Numbered from the stretch's first letter, positions 26,799 to 36,528 are shown. The stretch is DNA of 59,059 nt from Desulfopila aestuarii DSM 18488 (GCA_945863875.1 CAMBBS010000027.1:1-59059); one strand, 5' to 3'. Notes: a model not told the origin generated them from the sequence alone. Numbers and translations are program-made.

Positions 26799-27278
26799 CT
26801 TTTTCCTCCTGATAGTATGCCGCCTGTACCCGGCAGCGTGAGCAGTACTCGACTCCCCGGCACATTGTTTAAAAACTGCCAACCTTGTTTACAGTGCACA
26901 GGTCAACACTCCTGAATCTTCTTCCCCCATGCTATATCAATGTTTATGCCAGATTGTCCTTATTCACCTATCAAACAGTTTTCAGGCGATTTTTAGACGA
27001 AAGCAATCAGGCCGGCGAAAAGAAAGGTCTCTACATTTCTGTCATTTTTTAGAATTTTCATTACATTTATGTCGGAAAAAATCTTTTTTAGACAGAAATG
27101 GTGCAAACGGCGGTGCAATTTACGGGACGACAAGCCATGGGCATCAACAAGACGATACTTGTCAAGACGGCCCCATGGCATAGATTTGCATTTTCTCTTG
27201 GCACGGATATGGTGTATACTTTCAGGATAAATCGATTTTTCAACCGACAACCCTGCCTTTCGGCCAGCCTCTCCCGCC
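26799..27278. other. Divergent region between amtB and mtnA
   Basis: 480 bases without a gene. The promoters of amtB and of the MtnA-PilZ gene should lie here. A TGGCACGG at 27199 looks like half a sigma-54 site, but the -12 box is missing (see the rejected list). Confidence 0.4.
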
Positions 27279-28784
27279 ATGAAAGTAAACAACAAACATT
27301 ACCGGACAATTTGGCCGGATCCCCACAACAACCGGCACATCTGCATTATCGACCAAAGACAGCTGCCCCATGAGTTTGTCATTGAAACGCTTACCACCGG
27401 TGAGCAGGCAATCACAGCTATTCAGGAGATGCATGTCCGTGGAGCCGGCCTTATTGGGGCTACCGCCGGTTTTGCGATGTTTCTCGCATCCATGGAAGCC
27501 CCGGAGCTGGATTTCACCGCCTATCTAACAAGCTTTGCCGAAATGCTCGGCAACAGCAGGCCGACCGCACGGAACCTGATATGGGCCATCGACCGGGTCC
27601 TCGCAGCAATTGACGACATACCGGATATTGCTGAAAAACGCGACAGAGCCTTTACCACCGCATGCGCCATTGCCGATGAAGACGCCCATTTCTGTAAACA
27701 GATTGGTGAACATGGCCTTGACATCATCAAGGAAATTAGCAGGAAAAAGCAGGGTGCACCGGTAAACATTCTCACCCATTGCAATGCCGGCTGGCTGGCT
27801 TTTGTTGATCACGGCAGCGCGACAGCGCCGATTTATGCGGCGCGGGATGCCGGTATCCCGGTGCATGTCTGGGTTGATGAAACCAGGCCCTGGAATCAGG
27901 GAGCACGGCTTACCGCCTGGGAATTGCAGCAGGAAAACATTGCCAATACCCTTATTTGCGACAACTGCGGCGGTCACCTCATGCAGCACGGCATGGTCGA
28001 TCTGGTCATCGTCGGTACCGACCGAACAACGCACACCGGCGATGTAGCCAATAAAATCGGTACCTACCTGAAAGCACTGGCGGCGCATGACAACAACATC
28101 CCCTTTTATGTCGCCCTGCCTTCATCGACTTTCGACTGGAAGCTTGACAACGGCATGGCAATTCCGATAGAACAAAGATCGGAGAAAGAAATCACCACCA
28201 TCTCAGGAAAGGATGAATACGGTGAAATTTCAACGGTTACTTTGACAGCAAGCGGCACAAAAGCGGCTAACTATGGTTTTGACGTGACTCCCGCCAGACT
28301 GATAACCGGACTTATAACCGAACGTGGAGTGGTAAAAGCCGAAAGGGAAGCAATCCACCGGCTCTTTCCAGAGCATGATGCACAGAGAGATACGTTTTCA
28401 GGAAGGGTTATGAAAAAAAGAGAACAGAGAAAATTCATCCGACACGATTCCCTCCATCTCCTCGACTATATCGTCCTGGATGAACAGGGCAACCCCGGCA
28501 CCTACTCAATGGGACGAACCATTGATGTCAGCGTCGACGGCATCAAACTGGAAACGGCAATTGCACTGGCAGCCAACACGCGTCTGCTCATCACCATCGG
28601 CATTGAAGACGACCTTGTTGAGCTGGAGGGACGAACGACCCACGCCCATCCCCAGGACGGTCGCTATATCTCCGGTGTTACATTTCTCAAAATCAGTAGA
28701 AACGGCAGGCGTGTGTTGAGTAAATACGTCGAAGCGTTTCGGCAGCGAAAGCGGGAACTGCAGAAAAAACAGGAGGAGGCCTGA
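27279..28784 (+). CDS. mtnA: S-methyl-5-thioribose-1-phosphate isomerase fused to PilZ
   Basis: 501 residues in one frame. Residues 1-370 are an MtnA isomerase of the methionine salvage pathway: MHVRGAGLIGATAGFAMFLA, NILTHCNAGWLAF with catalytic-type C168, VGTDRTTHTGDVANKIGTY with D248. Residues about 380-490 are a PilZ domain with RKFIR (RxxxR) and DVSVDG (DxSxxG), the two parts that bind cyclic di-GMP. An ATG at 28410 after GGAAGG could start a free PilZ protein from the same message. The fusion suggests c-di-GMP control of, or a scaffold for, a salvage enzyme. The start at 27279 has only a weak ribosome site. Confidence 0.88.
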   Translation: MKVNNKHYRTIWPDPHNNRHICIIDQRQLPHEFVIETLTTGEQAITAIQEMHVRGAGLIGATAGFAMFLASMEAPELDFTAYLTSFAEMLGNSRPTARNLIWAIDRVLAAIDDIPDIAEKRDRAFTTACAIADEDAHFCKQIGEHGLDIIKEISRKKQGAPVNILTHCNAGWLAFVDHGSATAPIYAARDAGIPVHVWVDETRPWNQGARLTAWELQQENIANTLICDNCGGHLMQHGMVDLVIVGTDRTTHTGDVANKIGTYLKALAAHDNNIPFYVALPSSTFDWKLDNGMAIPIEQRSEKEITTISGKDEYGEISTVTLTASGTKAANYGFDVTPARLITGLITERGVVKAEREAIHRLFPEHDAQRDTFSGRVMKKREQRKFIRHDSLHLLDYIVLDEQGNPGTYSMGRTIDVSVDGIKLETAIALAANTRLLITIGIEDDLVELEGRTTHAHPQDGRYISGVTFLKISRNGRRVLSKYVEAFRQRKRELQKKQEEA

Positions 28785-28810
28785 CAATAGCGCCCCCTCG
28801 GCACTACTCG

Positions 28811-30223
28811 TTAGTTCTGCTCCAGCCGACCATAGACATCATCAAAGCGGACGATGTCGTCTTCTCCCAGATAGCTGCCGTTCTGCACCTCAATGAGTTC
28901 CAGGGCGATAACTCCCGGATTCTCAAGTCGATGGACGGTGCCGGCCGGAATATAGGTCGACTGGTTCTCGTGAAGCAGGATCTCGTCTTCACCGTTGACG
29001 ATCCGCGCTGTTCCGGAAACCACCACCCAATGCTCGTGCCGATGGTGGTGCATCTGCAGGGAGAGTTTCGCTCCCGGAGTGACGGTTATTCGCTTAATCT
29101 GAAAACGCGGCTGTTCTTCCAGCACGGTATAACTGCCCCAGGGGCGATACACGGTCGAATGCAGGCTCAACTCTTTCCTCCGCTCTTTTTTTAGGCGGGT
29201 CACCACCTTTTTCACATCCTGCGATCTCGACAGCGGGGCAACGAGAATGGCATCGGCCGTTTCAACCACCAGGGTATCCTCCATACCAACAGTGGCAACA
29301 AGCATATTCTCTGAGGAAACCAGGCAGTTACGGGTATCTTCAAGCAAGACATCCCCCCTGATGACATTGCCCATTTCGTCCTTATCCAGGACGTCCCACA
29401 AGGCCTTCCACGAGCCGATATCACTCCAGCCCAGATCGGCGGCAACCATCGCGGCAACAGTGGTCTTTTCCATCAGGGCATAGTCGATTGAGCCACTGGG
29501 GCATTTGCTCATTTCGCTCTTATCAAAGCGAAAAAATCGGCCGTCCGTCGTCCCTTTTTGAACCGAGGCAGTCATACTGGCGCGCATCTCAGGGGCGAAT
29601 TTTTCCATTTCCTGCATGAACGTTGCGACAGTAAAGGCAAACATACCGCTGTTCCAAAAATAATTTCCCCTGGCAAGATACTCCCCGGCTACGGCAAGAT
29701 CAGGCTTTTCCTTAAAAGAGGCGACATGATTCCCCACGCCCTGCTCAATATAGCCATAACCGGTCTCCGGTCCCGTCGGCTGAATACCAAAGGTAACGAT
29801 TGATCCTTCGGCAGCGAGCGCAGCCGCCTGCAGGACAACTTCGACAAATTTATCTGTGTGCAATACCACATGGTCCGCGGGCAGGATCAGCAGGACAGCA
29901 CCCTCTACCTGCTGCCTGCAAAACTCGGCGGCACCGCAGATTGCCGGAGCGGTGTCTCTCCCCACCGGTTCGAGCAGAATGGCATAATTGTCAAAACAGT
30001 GCAGCTCCTCGACCTGCGTCTGGGTGATAAAACGATGCTCCTCACCGACGACTATAACCGGAGGTAACACCCCCGGCAGGTTATTGACGCGCAGCAGGGT
30101 CGTCTGGAGCAATGAATTCTCATTGGTCAGCCGCAGAAGCTGTTTCGGATACAACTCTCTGGATAAGGGCCAAAGTCTCGATCCTGTTCCTCCTGCCAAA
30201 ATAATCGGTTGTATCTTGCGCAT
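28811..30223 (-). CDS. manC: Mannose-1-phosphate guanylyltransferase / mannose-6-phosphate isomerase
   Basis: 470 residues, the usual length of the two-domain enzyme. The N-terminal nucleotidyltransferase opens with ILAGGTGSRLWPLSRELYPK and has the type II signature. The C-terminal cupin has PWGSYTVLEE, HHHRHEHWVVVSGTA and STYIPAGTVHRLEN, the isomerase metal site. It makes GDP-mannose for exopolysaccharide or lipopolysaccharide. It follows manB on the same strand (50 bases), so the two probably form a unit. Its 3' end faces mtnA across 26 bases. Confidence 0.95.
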   Translation of the reverse strand: MRKIQPIILAGGTGSRLWPLSRELYPKQLLRLTNENSLLQTTLLRVNNLPGVLPPVIVVGEEHRFITQTQVEELHCFDNYAILLEPVGRDTAPAICGAAEFCRQQVEGAVLLILPADHVVLHTDKFVEVVLQAAALAAEGSIVTFGIQPTGPETGYGYIEQGVGNHVASFKEKPDLAVAGEYLARGNYFWNSGMFAFTVATFMQEMEKFAPEMRASMTASVQKGTTDGRFFRFDKSEMSKCPSGSIDYALMEKTTVAAMVAADLGWSDIGSWKALWDVLDKDEMGNVIRGDVLLEDTRNCLVSSENMLVATVGMEDTLVVETADAILVAPLSRSQDVKKVVTRLKKERRKELSLHSTVYRPWGSYTVLEEQPRFQIKRITVTPGAKLSLQMHHHRHEHWVVVSGTARIVNGEDEILLHENQSTYIPAGTVHRLENPGVIALELIEVQNGSYLGEDDIVRFDDVYGRLEQN

Positions 30224-30273
30224 GTTTTTTTATCGCCTTGAGATTAAAGAGTGAATGTCTCTGGAGACACGGA

Positions 30274-31632
30274 TTAACGAATAAGTTGTAACAATTCCTT
30301 TGTTTTTTCCTGTAAAAGTGCAGCATTTCCGCGGCTTTCGACATTCAGCCGAAGCAGCGGCTCGGTGTTTGACTTGCGGATATTAAAACGATAGTCGGCA
30401 AAGGCGAGAGAGAGGCCGTCGGTGTCATCCTTTATGCCGGCGCCATATTGCTCTTCTATCCGGGCGATTATCGCCTCCGGGTCATCGACCCTATTGTTGA
30501 TTTCGCCGGATACCGGAAAAGCGGCCATTCGATCGGCGACCAGCTCGGAGAGATGCTTTCCTTCCGCCGAAAGCAGCGCAGCGACGAGAAGCCAGGGGAT
30601 CATCCCCGAGTCACAATAGCCGAAATCCCGGAAGTAATGGTGCGCGGACATTTCACCGCCATATATGGCGTTTTCCCGGCGCATGCGCTCCTTGATAAAG
30701 GCGTGACCTGTTCTGGTCATCACCGCGACTCCGCCCGCCTGTTGCACGATCTCTTCGGTATTCCAGGTCAGACGAGGATCGTAGAGGATTTTACCTCCGG
30801 GGTCCTTTTTCAGCATTTCTTGAGCCAGCAAACCAACGAGGTAATACCCTTCAATGAAATTACCCTTTTCATCCCAGAAAAAACAGCGGTCAAAATCGCC
30901 GTCCCAGGCAATACCCAGATTGGCCCGGTGTTCGCGAACCACCCGGGTCGTTTCCGCCCTTTTTTCCGGGAGCAGCGGATTGGGCACGCCATGGGGAAAG
31001 GTACCGTCCGGCTCATGGTGCACTCGAACAAACTGAAACGGCAGATGCGCTGCAAGCAGATCTACGATCGGCCCGGCACAGCCGTTGCCGCTGTTGACGA
31101 CAATCTTCAGCGGTTGCAGTTTCTTGGTATCGACATAGCCGAGCAGATGGCGGATATAGTTTCCCTTGTTGTCGATACGCTGCAGCTTGCCGGGCTTTGC
31201 CGCCGGTTCCGGGATGCTATCCGCAACAATCAACCGCGCCATCTCTTTCAGGCCCGATTCCCCGGTAACCGGTCGGGCCCCCTTCACAACAAATTTCATG
31301 CCGTTATAATCGGCGGGATTATGGCTAGCGGTAACGATGACGCCACCGTCCACCCCCGCCGTTTCCATGCTAAATGCTGCGTGGTAGATTTCTTCCGTGC
31401 CGCAGAGTCCAAGATCCAGGACATCCGCACCCATGTCCCGCAGGCCGGAAATCAGCGCCTGGACAAGCTCTTCACTGGAGAGCCGGATATCACGCCCGAC
31501 AACGACCTTCTTCAGGTTATATACCGCGGCGAAACTTCGTCCTATCTTCACGGCCAGCGCCGGGTTCAGTTCATCCGGCACTCTTCCCCGGATATCGTAG
31601 GCCTTGAAACAGGGGAGAGAGATCGTATCCAA
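30274..31632 (-). CDS. manB: Phosphomannomutase / phosphoglucomutase
   Basis: 452 residues. It has AYDIRGRVPDELN at the start, the phosphoserine loop TASHNP (S103), the metal loop DGDFDR and the sugar loop GGEMSAHH. It interconverts mannose 6- and 1-phosphate, feeding ManC next door. DGDFDR rather than DGDGDR is common in this enzyme class. The closing RKSNTEPLLRLNVE binds phosphate. Confidence 0.93.
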   Translation of the reverse strand: MDTISLPCFKAYDIRGRVPDELNPALAVKIGRSFAAVYNLKKVVVGRDIRLSSEELVQALISGLRDMGADVLDLGLCGTEEIYHAAFSMETAGVDGGVIVTASHNPADYNGMKFVVKGARPVTGESGLKEMARLIVADSIPEPAAKPGKLQRIDNKGNYIRHLLGYVDTKKLQPLKIVVNSGNGCAGPIVDLLAAHLPFQFVRVHHEPDGTFPHGVPNPLLPEKRAETTRVVREHRANLGIAWDGDFDRCFFWDEKGNFIEGYYLVGLLAQEMLKKDPGGKILYDPRLTWNTEEIVQQAGGVAVMTRTGHAFIKERMRRENAIYGGEMSAHHYFRDFGYCDSGMIPWLLVAALLSAEGKHLSELVADRMAAFPVSGEINNRVDDPEAIIARIEEQYGAGIKDDTDGLSLAFADYRFNIRKSNTEPLLRLNVESRGNAALLQEKTKELLQLIR

Positions 31633-31678
31633 TTTATGTTTTCCTTTTCAGTAAAGATGGCACGTAACCACGATTATA

Positions 31679-32056
31679 TTACTTTTTATCACCATAGCGG
31701 AAATCCCGGATCAGGCTGACAATGATTTTCCGGATCTTCGGCGCAAGGTCATGCATCTCAAAGCCAACCAGGTAAAAGTCGGGATTGGCGTCTTTCTTGC
31801 ACCATCTGCTGGTGGCCGAGAATATTATTTCATCCCGGTCTTTCATCTGACTGGGCAGGCACATGCGCAGCTGGTAGTCGCCATTGACTTCTACCGGGTT
31901 TTCACCGATAAGCATAAGGCCTTTTTCCGAGATATCGACCAGGTGGCCGAGAATATTGCGGCTCATTCCGTCGAACACGCGCAGGTAATAAACGAGATAC
32001 CAGCGATCCGCCTGTCGCAGTTTCTTCTTCTCATTGTTCACTTCGCTGTCGGTCAT
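31679..32056 (-). CDS. PilZ domain protein
   Basis: 125 residues, essentially one PilZ domain. It carries RQADR (RxxxR) at about residue 15 and DISEKG (DxSxxG) at about 42, so c-di-GMP binding is likely. It ends with a basic helix. It starts 12 bases after the UPF0280 gene and lies just upstream of manB on the same strand, which fits control of exopolysaccharide supply by c-di-GMP. It is the second PilZ domain within 4 kb. Confidence 0.88.
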   Translation of the reverse strand: MTDSEVNNEKKKLRQADRWYLVYYLRVFDGMSRNILGHLVDISEKGLMLIGENPVEVNGDYQLRMCLPSQMKDRDEIIFSATSRWCKKDANPDFYLVGFEMHDLAPKIRKIIVSLIRDFRYGDKK

Positions 32057-32067
32057 CGCCTACCCTC

Positions 32068-32835
32068 TTAGTGTATACCGACCAATTCAACATCCCCCAC
32101 AGCTCCGATCTTTTCCCGGCAAATAACCACAACCCCGAGAACACCGTCGATGTCCCGGCTTTTTTCCAGCGCCCTTTTCATTCCATGCCCGCCGGGGCTT
32201 CGGCCGATCTCATTGCCGAGACGGGTCGCAGCGGCATCGGCGAGAGCGGTTGACCTGGCAAGAACCGTGACCGAGTCGGCCTGGCCAAGGCTTAAAGAAT
32301 GGCCCACCGTGCCGGAAGATGTGCACACGGCCATCGGCAGGGCGAGCCTTGCCAGTTTCACGCCCACCCGCAGACTCAGCGGCGACTCCCCGGCAAAAAT
32401 GGCCACGGTACAGTCGCGGTTCCGGTGGATATAGATATCGCCGCCGTTTTCCACAATCACTTCCAGGCAGCCGCTCTGCATTAGCCCCCGGCCGACATGT
32501 TCAGCAATGACCCCGGCCACGGCGGCCATCGGTCCGACCCCGGCAGCACAGCCGGCCGCCAACATCTCTCGGACAATCGGCGGCGCCAAGACGTCAGGAG
32601 GAAGCGGCGCAAGGGCATGGGCAAATTCGGGGAATTTCTCTATGTATTTTTCAATCTGCAGTCGATATCGCAAGGCCAGCTCCTGGGCCATGGACGACAC
32701 CTCCCGGTCGGCCAGGATATGCAGATCAGTATCTTTTATTGTCGCATAGGAAGAGATCAGATCACCACGATCTGCCACCGCTCGATAGTCGCGCTCGATA
32801 TACGACGCAGGTTGTCTTGTTTTGGCACGCTTCAC
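32068..32835 (-). CDS. UPF0280 family protein (ApbE-like fold)
   Basis: 255 residues. Signatures of UPF0280: YRAVADRGDLISSYATIKDTD, CAAGVGPMAAVAGVIAE, VIVENGGDIYI and VCTSSGTVGHSLSLGQADSV, ending with GRSPGGHG. The fold is related to the flavin transferase ApbE. The biochemical role is not established; it is common in sulfate reducers and methanogens. Here it lies between cvpA and the PilZ gene on the same strand. Confidence 0.88.
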   Translation of the reverse strand: MKRAKTRQPASYIERDYRAVADRGDLISSYATIKDTDLHILADREVSSMAQELALRYRLQIEKYIEKFPEFAHALAPLPPDVLAPPIVREMLAAGCAAGVGPMAAVAGVIAEHVGRGLMQSGCLEVIVENGGDIYIHRNRDCTVAIFAGESPLSLRVGVKLARLALPMAVCTSSGTVGHSLSLGQADSVTVLARSTALADAAATRLGNEIGRSPGGHGMKRALEKSRDIDGVLGVVVICREKIGAVGDVELVGIH

Positions 32836-32886
32836 AGGCAGCTATCCAATACTGGTATTTTTCTTTAAGAGTTTTTTACGACGCCC

Positions 32887-33492
32887 TCACTCTTTATCTC
32901 CAGGCTTTGGACTCTCCTGTGCATCATTTTTTTCATTTGGGGCAAGATATTCCTTTACGGCATCGATGGATATTGCCGGTTGCTTCTGGAGAAGAGATTT
33001 ACGCACCTCTTCGTTACTGATAAATTCCCGGGTAAATCCCGCGGCATTATTCAGGGCGTCACAGGTCACACAGTTTCGCAGCAACTGGTTTTCCGGGGCG
33101 AGGATCGTGCCGAGAATCATATGCAGCAGAACGGCAAGAATAACCGCCTTGGCAAAACCTATCACCGCGCCCAGCAATCGATCAAACCAGGAGGTAATGG
33201 TCAACTGCAGGACATAGCCCAGCGCCTTCCCTAACAGCATCACCACCACATAGGTGGCGAGAAAAAGAAGAACATAACTGGTAAGAAAGATAACTTTGGG
33301 GTTGTCGGATATGTCTCGCAAAATGGGCAGAATTCTGTCATGATATCGGCCTGCGGCCAAGTAGCCGACATAGAGAGCGACAAACCCTGTTACCTGTTTG
33401 AGCAGCCCCAGCCACAGGCCTCGTCCGATCAGAAGAACGAACAGGCCGATAATGACCAGATCATACGCTGTCATACCGGTAGGAATTTCCAT
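32887..33492 (-). CDS. cvpA: CvpA family membrane protein
   Basis: 201 residues with four likely helices: YDLVIIGLFVLLIGRGLWLG, VTGFVALYVGYLAAG, VIFLTSYVLLFLATYVVVML and LLGAVIGFAKAVILAVLLHM. The GLLxGxxKQV start and DRLLGAVIGFAKA are typical of CvpA, an inner-membrane protein linked to colicin V export and envelope stress. The C-terminal 50 residues are charged and cytosolic or periplasmic. Confidence 0.88.
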   Translation of the reverse strand: MEIPTGMTAYDLVIIGLFVLLIGRGLWLGLLKQVTGFVALYVGYLAAGRYHDRILPILRDISDNPKVIFLTSYVLLFLATYVVVMLLGKALGYVLQLTITSWFDRLLGAVIGFAKAVILAVLLHMILGTILAPENQLLRNCVTCDALNNAAGFTREFISNEEVRKSLLQKQPAISIDAVKEYLAPNEKNDAQESPKPGDKE

Positions 33493-33588
33493 AGTATACC
33501 TCTACTCGATTTGCATTTCTCTCTTCTTGCAACCAAACCCTTACGGGCAAAAATTAGCAGGAACTGTTCAAACTGCAAGCTTTTTCTC

Positions 33589-34437
33589 ATGAACCTCACA
33601 ATTCACCCCATGGACAAGCAGCTGATCAATCTTTTCCCCACGACCATTACCCAGGGGGCAATCGACATATTCGGCGACCAGACAATGCAGCCTGTTCTCC
33701 TCAGGCTTTTTACCGCGCCTGCCCCGGTTGCCGGTTTGCCGCAGGCAGATGCCGATACCCCCTTCCACCACCTGCTCCACCCAAAAGAAGCCTTTCTTCT
33801 CAGCGGTTACCGCTTTACCAAAAGACGATCGGAGTATCTCACCGGCAGAATCTGTGCAAAAATGGCCATTCAGGGCCGTTTACAGCTGAACAAAACGGCG
33901 GTGGCACCGCCACTGAAACCCGGTGACATTGAAATAGCCAGCACAGTAAGCGGCCGACCGGACGTTCGTTTCCATACACCACATGCCGGGGCACTGAAAA
34001 TGGATATTTCGATATCCCATAGTGGGGATTATGGTGTTGCCCTGGCCACGGGAACCATGTGCGGCATTGATCTGCAGCTGCGACAGGCAAGCCTTGTGCG
34101 CGTACAGGAAAAATATTGCCTCGGCGACGAAGACAAGGTGCTTGCAGCGTTCTTGCCGGACCATGACCCACTGACCAGACTCGCTCTTCTCTGGAGCGCC
34201 AAGGAGGCCGCCAAAAAGGCGTTGAGTTACTGGCAGATGCCCGGATTTCTTGACTTGCAGGTGACAAAACTGAAAAGTTTGAGGGACTCTATCGTTTTTT
34301 GTTTACGTATCAGACCAATTCAAAACCGGCACATGCCGGAGGAAGTACGCGTCGTAGCCGGTCTATTCGGCGATTACGCCCTGGCCATTTGTCTTGTCAA
34401 CGAGGATCGGAGCCATGCCGGAACTGCCCGAAGTTGA
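33589..34437 (+). CDS. 4'-phosphopantetheinyl transferase family protein
   Basis: About 282 residues from the ATG at 33589; an ATG at 33610 is also possible. It has the core of the Sfp/EntD superfamily: a middle SISHSGDYGVALAT, GIDLQLRQ with the metal Asp, and LLWSAKEAAKKAL with the Glu/Lys set. It transfers the phosphopantetheine arm from CoA to a carrier protein. The long N-terminal extension (SGYRFTKRRSEYLTGRICAK) is the EntD-like substrate part. It overlaps mutM by 23 bases, so they are cotranscribed. Confidence 0.85.
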   Translation: MNLTIHPMDKQLINLFPTTITQGAIDIFGDQTMQPVLLRLFTAPAPVAGLPQADADTPFHHLLHPKEAFLLSGYRFTKRRSEYLTGRICAKMAIQGRLQLNKTAVAPPLKPGDIEIASTVSGRPDVRFHTPHAGALKMDISISHSGDYGVALATGTMCGIDLQLRQASLVRVQEKYCLGDEDKVLAAFLPDHDPLTRLALLWSAKEAAKKALSYWQMPGFLDLQVTKLKSLRDSIVFCLRIRPIQNRHMPEEVRVVAGLFGDYALAICLVNEDRSHAGTARS

Positions 34438-35245
34438 AGTTATCTGCCGCGGTATCCGCTCCTTCCTCCTTGGGCGCGCGGTTACCGCTGTGCGCTGCAG
34501 CGGTAAAAGGCTGCGTCATCCCGTGCCGATGGAAACCATGCAGGGGGAAATGGTCAACCAGACCATCACCGCAGTTGAACGTCGAGCGAAATTCCTGCAG
34601 ATAAGTCTGGCTGGAGGCGAAATGCTCATCATCCATCTGGGAATGACCGGCAACCTGGGCATATTCTCCCCCTCGGCGACGCACGCGAAACACGACCATG
34701 TGCTCTGGTCCCTCGATGACGGTACCGAACTTCGCTATAATGACAGCCGTCGCTTCGGCTCCATCCGCTTCCTCTCGGCCGGGGAAGTCCTTGGCAGAGA
34801 AGAGACAATCTTCAAAACAACCGGTCCCGAGCCCTTCAGTAATGCATTTTCCGCCGAATACCTGGAGAAACTTGCCAAAGGCAAAAGTCTGGCGGTAAAG
34901 CTGTTTATCATGACCAACCAGACGGTGGCAGGCATAGGAAATATTTACGCCAACGAGAGTCTTTTTGCTGCGGGAATAGGGCCCGCAAGAAAAATACCGA
35001 CCCTCACCGGCAAGGAATGGGAGCGCCTGGTGAGCGAAATTCGAAATATCCTGCACCAGGCGATTGAATGCGGTGGATCAACCATCAGCGACTTTCTCAA
35101 TGCCAGCCGGGAACGGGGCTATTTCCAGATGAATTTCAAGGTTTACGGCAGGGAGGGAAAAGCGTGCCACCTCTGTTCAACGAAAATTGAGAAACAAAAA
35201 CTCGGCGGCAGATCGAGCTATTTCTGTCCACATTGCCAAAAGTAA
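34415..35245 (+). CDS. mutM: Formamidopyrimidine-DNA glycosylase
   Basis: 276 residues. The start at 34415 gives MPELPEVE; the Pro after Met is the catalytic nucleophile, so this start is firm. The conserved Lys in RRAKFLQI and the helix-two-turn-helix (GIGNIYANESLFAAGIGP) are present. A C4 zinc finger closes the protein (CHLC, then CPHC). It removes 8-oxoguanine from DNA. Its stop overlaps the convergent moeA end by 28 bases. Confidence 0.96.
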   Translation: MPELPEVEVICRGIRSFLLGRAVTAVRCSGKRLRHPVPMETMQGEMVNQTITAVERRAKFLQISLAGGEMLIIHLGMTGNLGIFSPSATHAKHDHVLWSLDDGTELRYNDSRRFGSIRFLSAGEVLGREETIFKTTGPEPFSNAFSAEYLEKLAKGKSLAVKLFIMTNQTVAGIGNIYANESLFAAGIGPARKIPTLTGKEWERLVSEIRNILHQAIECGGSTISDFLNASRERGYFQMNFKVYGREGKACHLCSTKIEKQKLGGRSSYFCPHCQK

Positions 35246-36471
35246 GAGTAAGACAGTTCATGCGGCAGATGCACTTGAACCAGTTCACCTTCGCGATAAG
35301 TAGACCTACCCGCCTCAAGCAGGATAAGGCAATTCGGTACTTCAAGGCGCTCGGCAAAACGCACGGAGCATCGCCCGTCCTGCAACACCAGCACAGCGTC
35401 TTTGAGGCGGAGAACCCTATGCGGTTTCATTTGGACCCGGTGCAGCACATGCGCCGCGATCATTTTCGGCCAGGGGTCTTTTTTTCCCTGTATTGCCAGA
35501 AGGGCCGGCCCGACCAGCTCATGCAACAGGGTACGAACGGCATGGGGGGGACCTGGCAGGCCGAACAGCAACGTTCGGCCAAGGAGGCCAAAAAGAACCG
35601 ACTGGCCGGGGCGCACCGCAAGCGCGTTGAAAAGTACCCGTCCGCCGGCTGCAACAAATGTCTTTTCCACCAGATCATATTTGCCGGGGCCCATCCCTCC
35701 GGTGGTGAGCAATACATCGGGTTGATCCGCGCCTACCCTGGCAAAAAGATCAAGAAGTTCCTGCTCGCTATCTTTTATAAGACCCATGTTTACCGGGCGA
35801 GCACCAACCGAGGCAAGCAGCCCGCTCAAGAGAAAGGAATTCGATGACACTTTCTGACCAATTCCGAGTTCTTCCGCAGGAGCCGTCAGCTCACTTCCGG
35901 TACACACATAACCGACCACCGGCCTTGCGGCAACCGCCACGGAATGCATGCCGCAGGACGCAAGCAGCGCAAGATGGTCGGCCTGCAAAACTTCTCCTGC
36001 CGGCACAAGCAACTCTCCCCGGGCAATTTCACTGCCTGTTTTTTTGATAAATGTTTCTAACGCCAGCAGTGCATGGTTGGCAATAACAACGCTGCCATTC
36101 TGTTCGACACACTCTTCAAAGGGCACAACACGCACCGCCCCTTTCGGCACACATCCCCCGGTCATAATTCTGCAGGCGGTGCCGGATGCCAAGATCTTCA
36201 GAGACGGCCTCCCCGCCGGTATTTCATCAACAATTGCATACCGGTGCACCGTCCCATCGGTGCTGGCACCGGCAGGGTGCGGGATGACGTAGCCGTCACG
36301 CGTTGATTCGTCAAATGCAGGCCGAGGTGTAACAGCGTTGACACCACAGACAACAATCCTCTGCCGTGCCTCATGCAGAACAACGACCTCCCCCGGCAGC
36401 TGCCTGAGAGTATGAAAAATTATTTGCTGCGCCTTCTCCAGGCTGCAACTGTTGTTATCGTAGTTTTGCAT
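35218..36471 (-). CDS. moeA: Molybdopterin molybdenumtransferase
   Basis: 417 residues from the ATG at 36471. A TTG at 36483 preceded by AAGGGA may be the true start and would add 4 residues. Domains in order: the N-terminal FDESTRDGYVIPHPAG, a linker domain, the MoaB/MogA-like core (PVVGYVCTGSELTAPAEELG, LLTTGGMGPGKYDLV, FGLPGPPHAV), and the C-terminal beta domain. It inserts molybdate into adenylated molybdopterin for formate dehydrogenases and similar enzymes. It lies downstream of the YXWGXW gene on the same strand. Confidence 0.92.
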   Translation of the reverse strand: MQNYDNNSCSLEKAQQIIFHTLRQLPGEVVVLHEARQRIVVCGVNAVTPRPAFDESTRDGYVIPHPAGASTDGTVHRYAIVDEIPAGRPSLKILASGTACRIMTGGCVPKGAVRVVPFEECVEQNGSVVIANHALLALETFIKKTGSEIARGELLVPAGEVLQADHLALLASCGMHSVAVAARPVVGYVCTGSELTAPAEELGIGQKVSSNSFLLSGLLASVGARPVNMGLIKDSEQELLDLFARVGADQPDVLLTTGGMGPGKYDLVEKTFVAAGGRVLFNALAVRPGQSVLFGLLGRTLLFGLPGPPHAVRTLLHELVGPALLAIQGKKDPWPKMIAAHVLHRVQMKPHRVLRLKDAVLVLQDGRCSVRFAERLEVPNCLILLEAGRSTYREGELVQVHLPHELSYSYFWQCGQK

Positions 36472-36528
36472 GATGAAATTCAAAAAAGTAAAAGTCCCTT
36501 TCCGACGTCAATCTTCGCCTCGACCCGA

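Noticed and set aside
27198-27220. Sigma-54 promoter for mtnA
   Set aside because: TGGCACGG is a good -24 box, but the -12 position reads GGT instead of TTGC.
30448-31719. 423-residue plus-strand frame opposite manB
   Set aside because: The minus frame has all phosphomannomutase motifs; the plus frame is a shadow.
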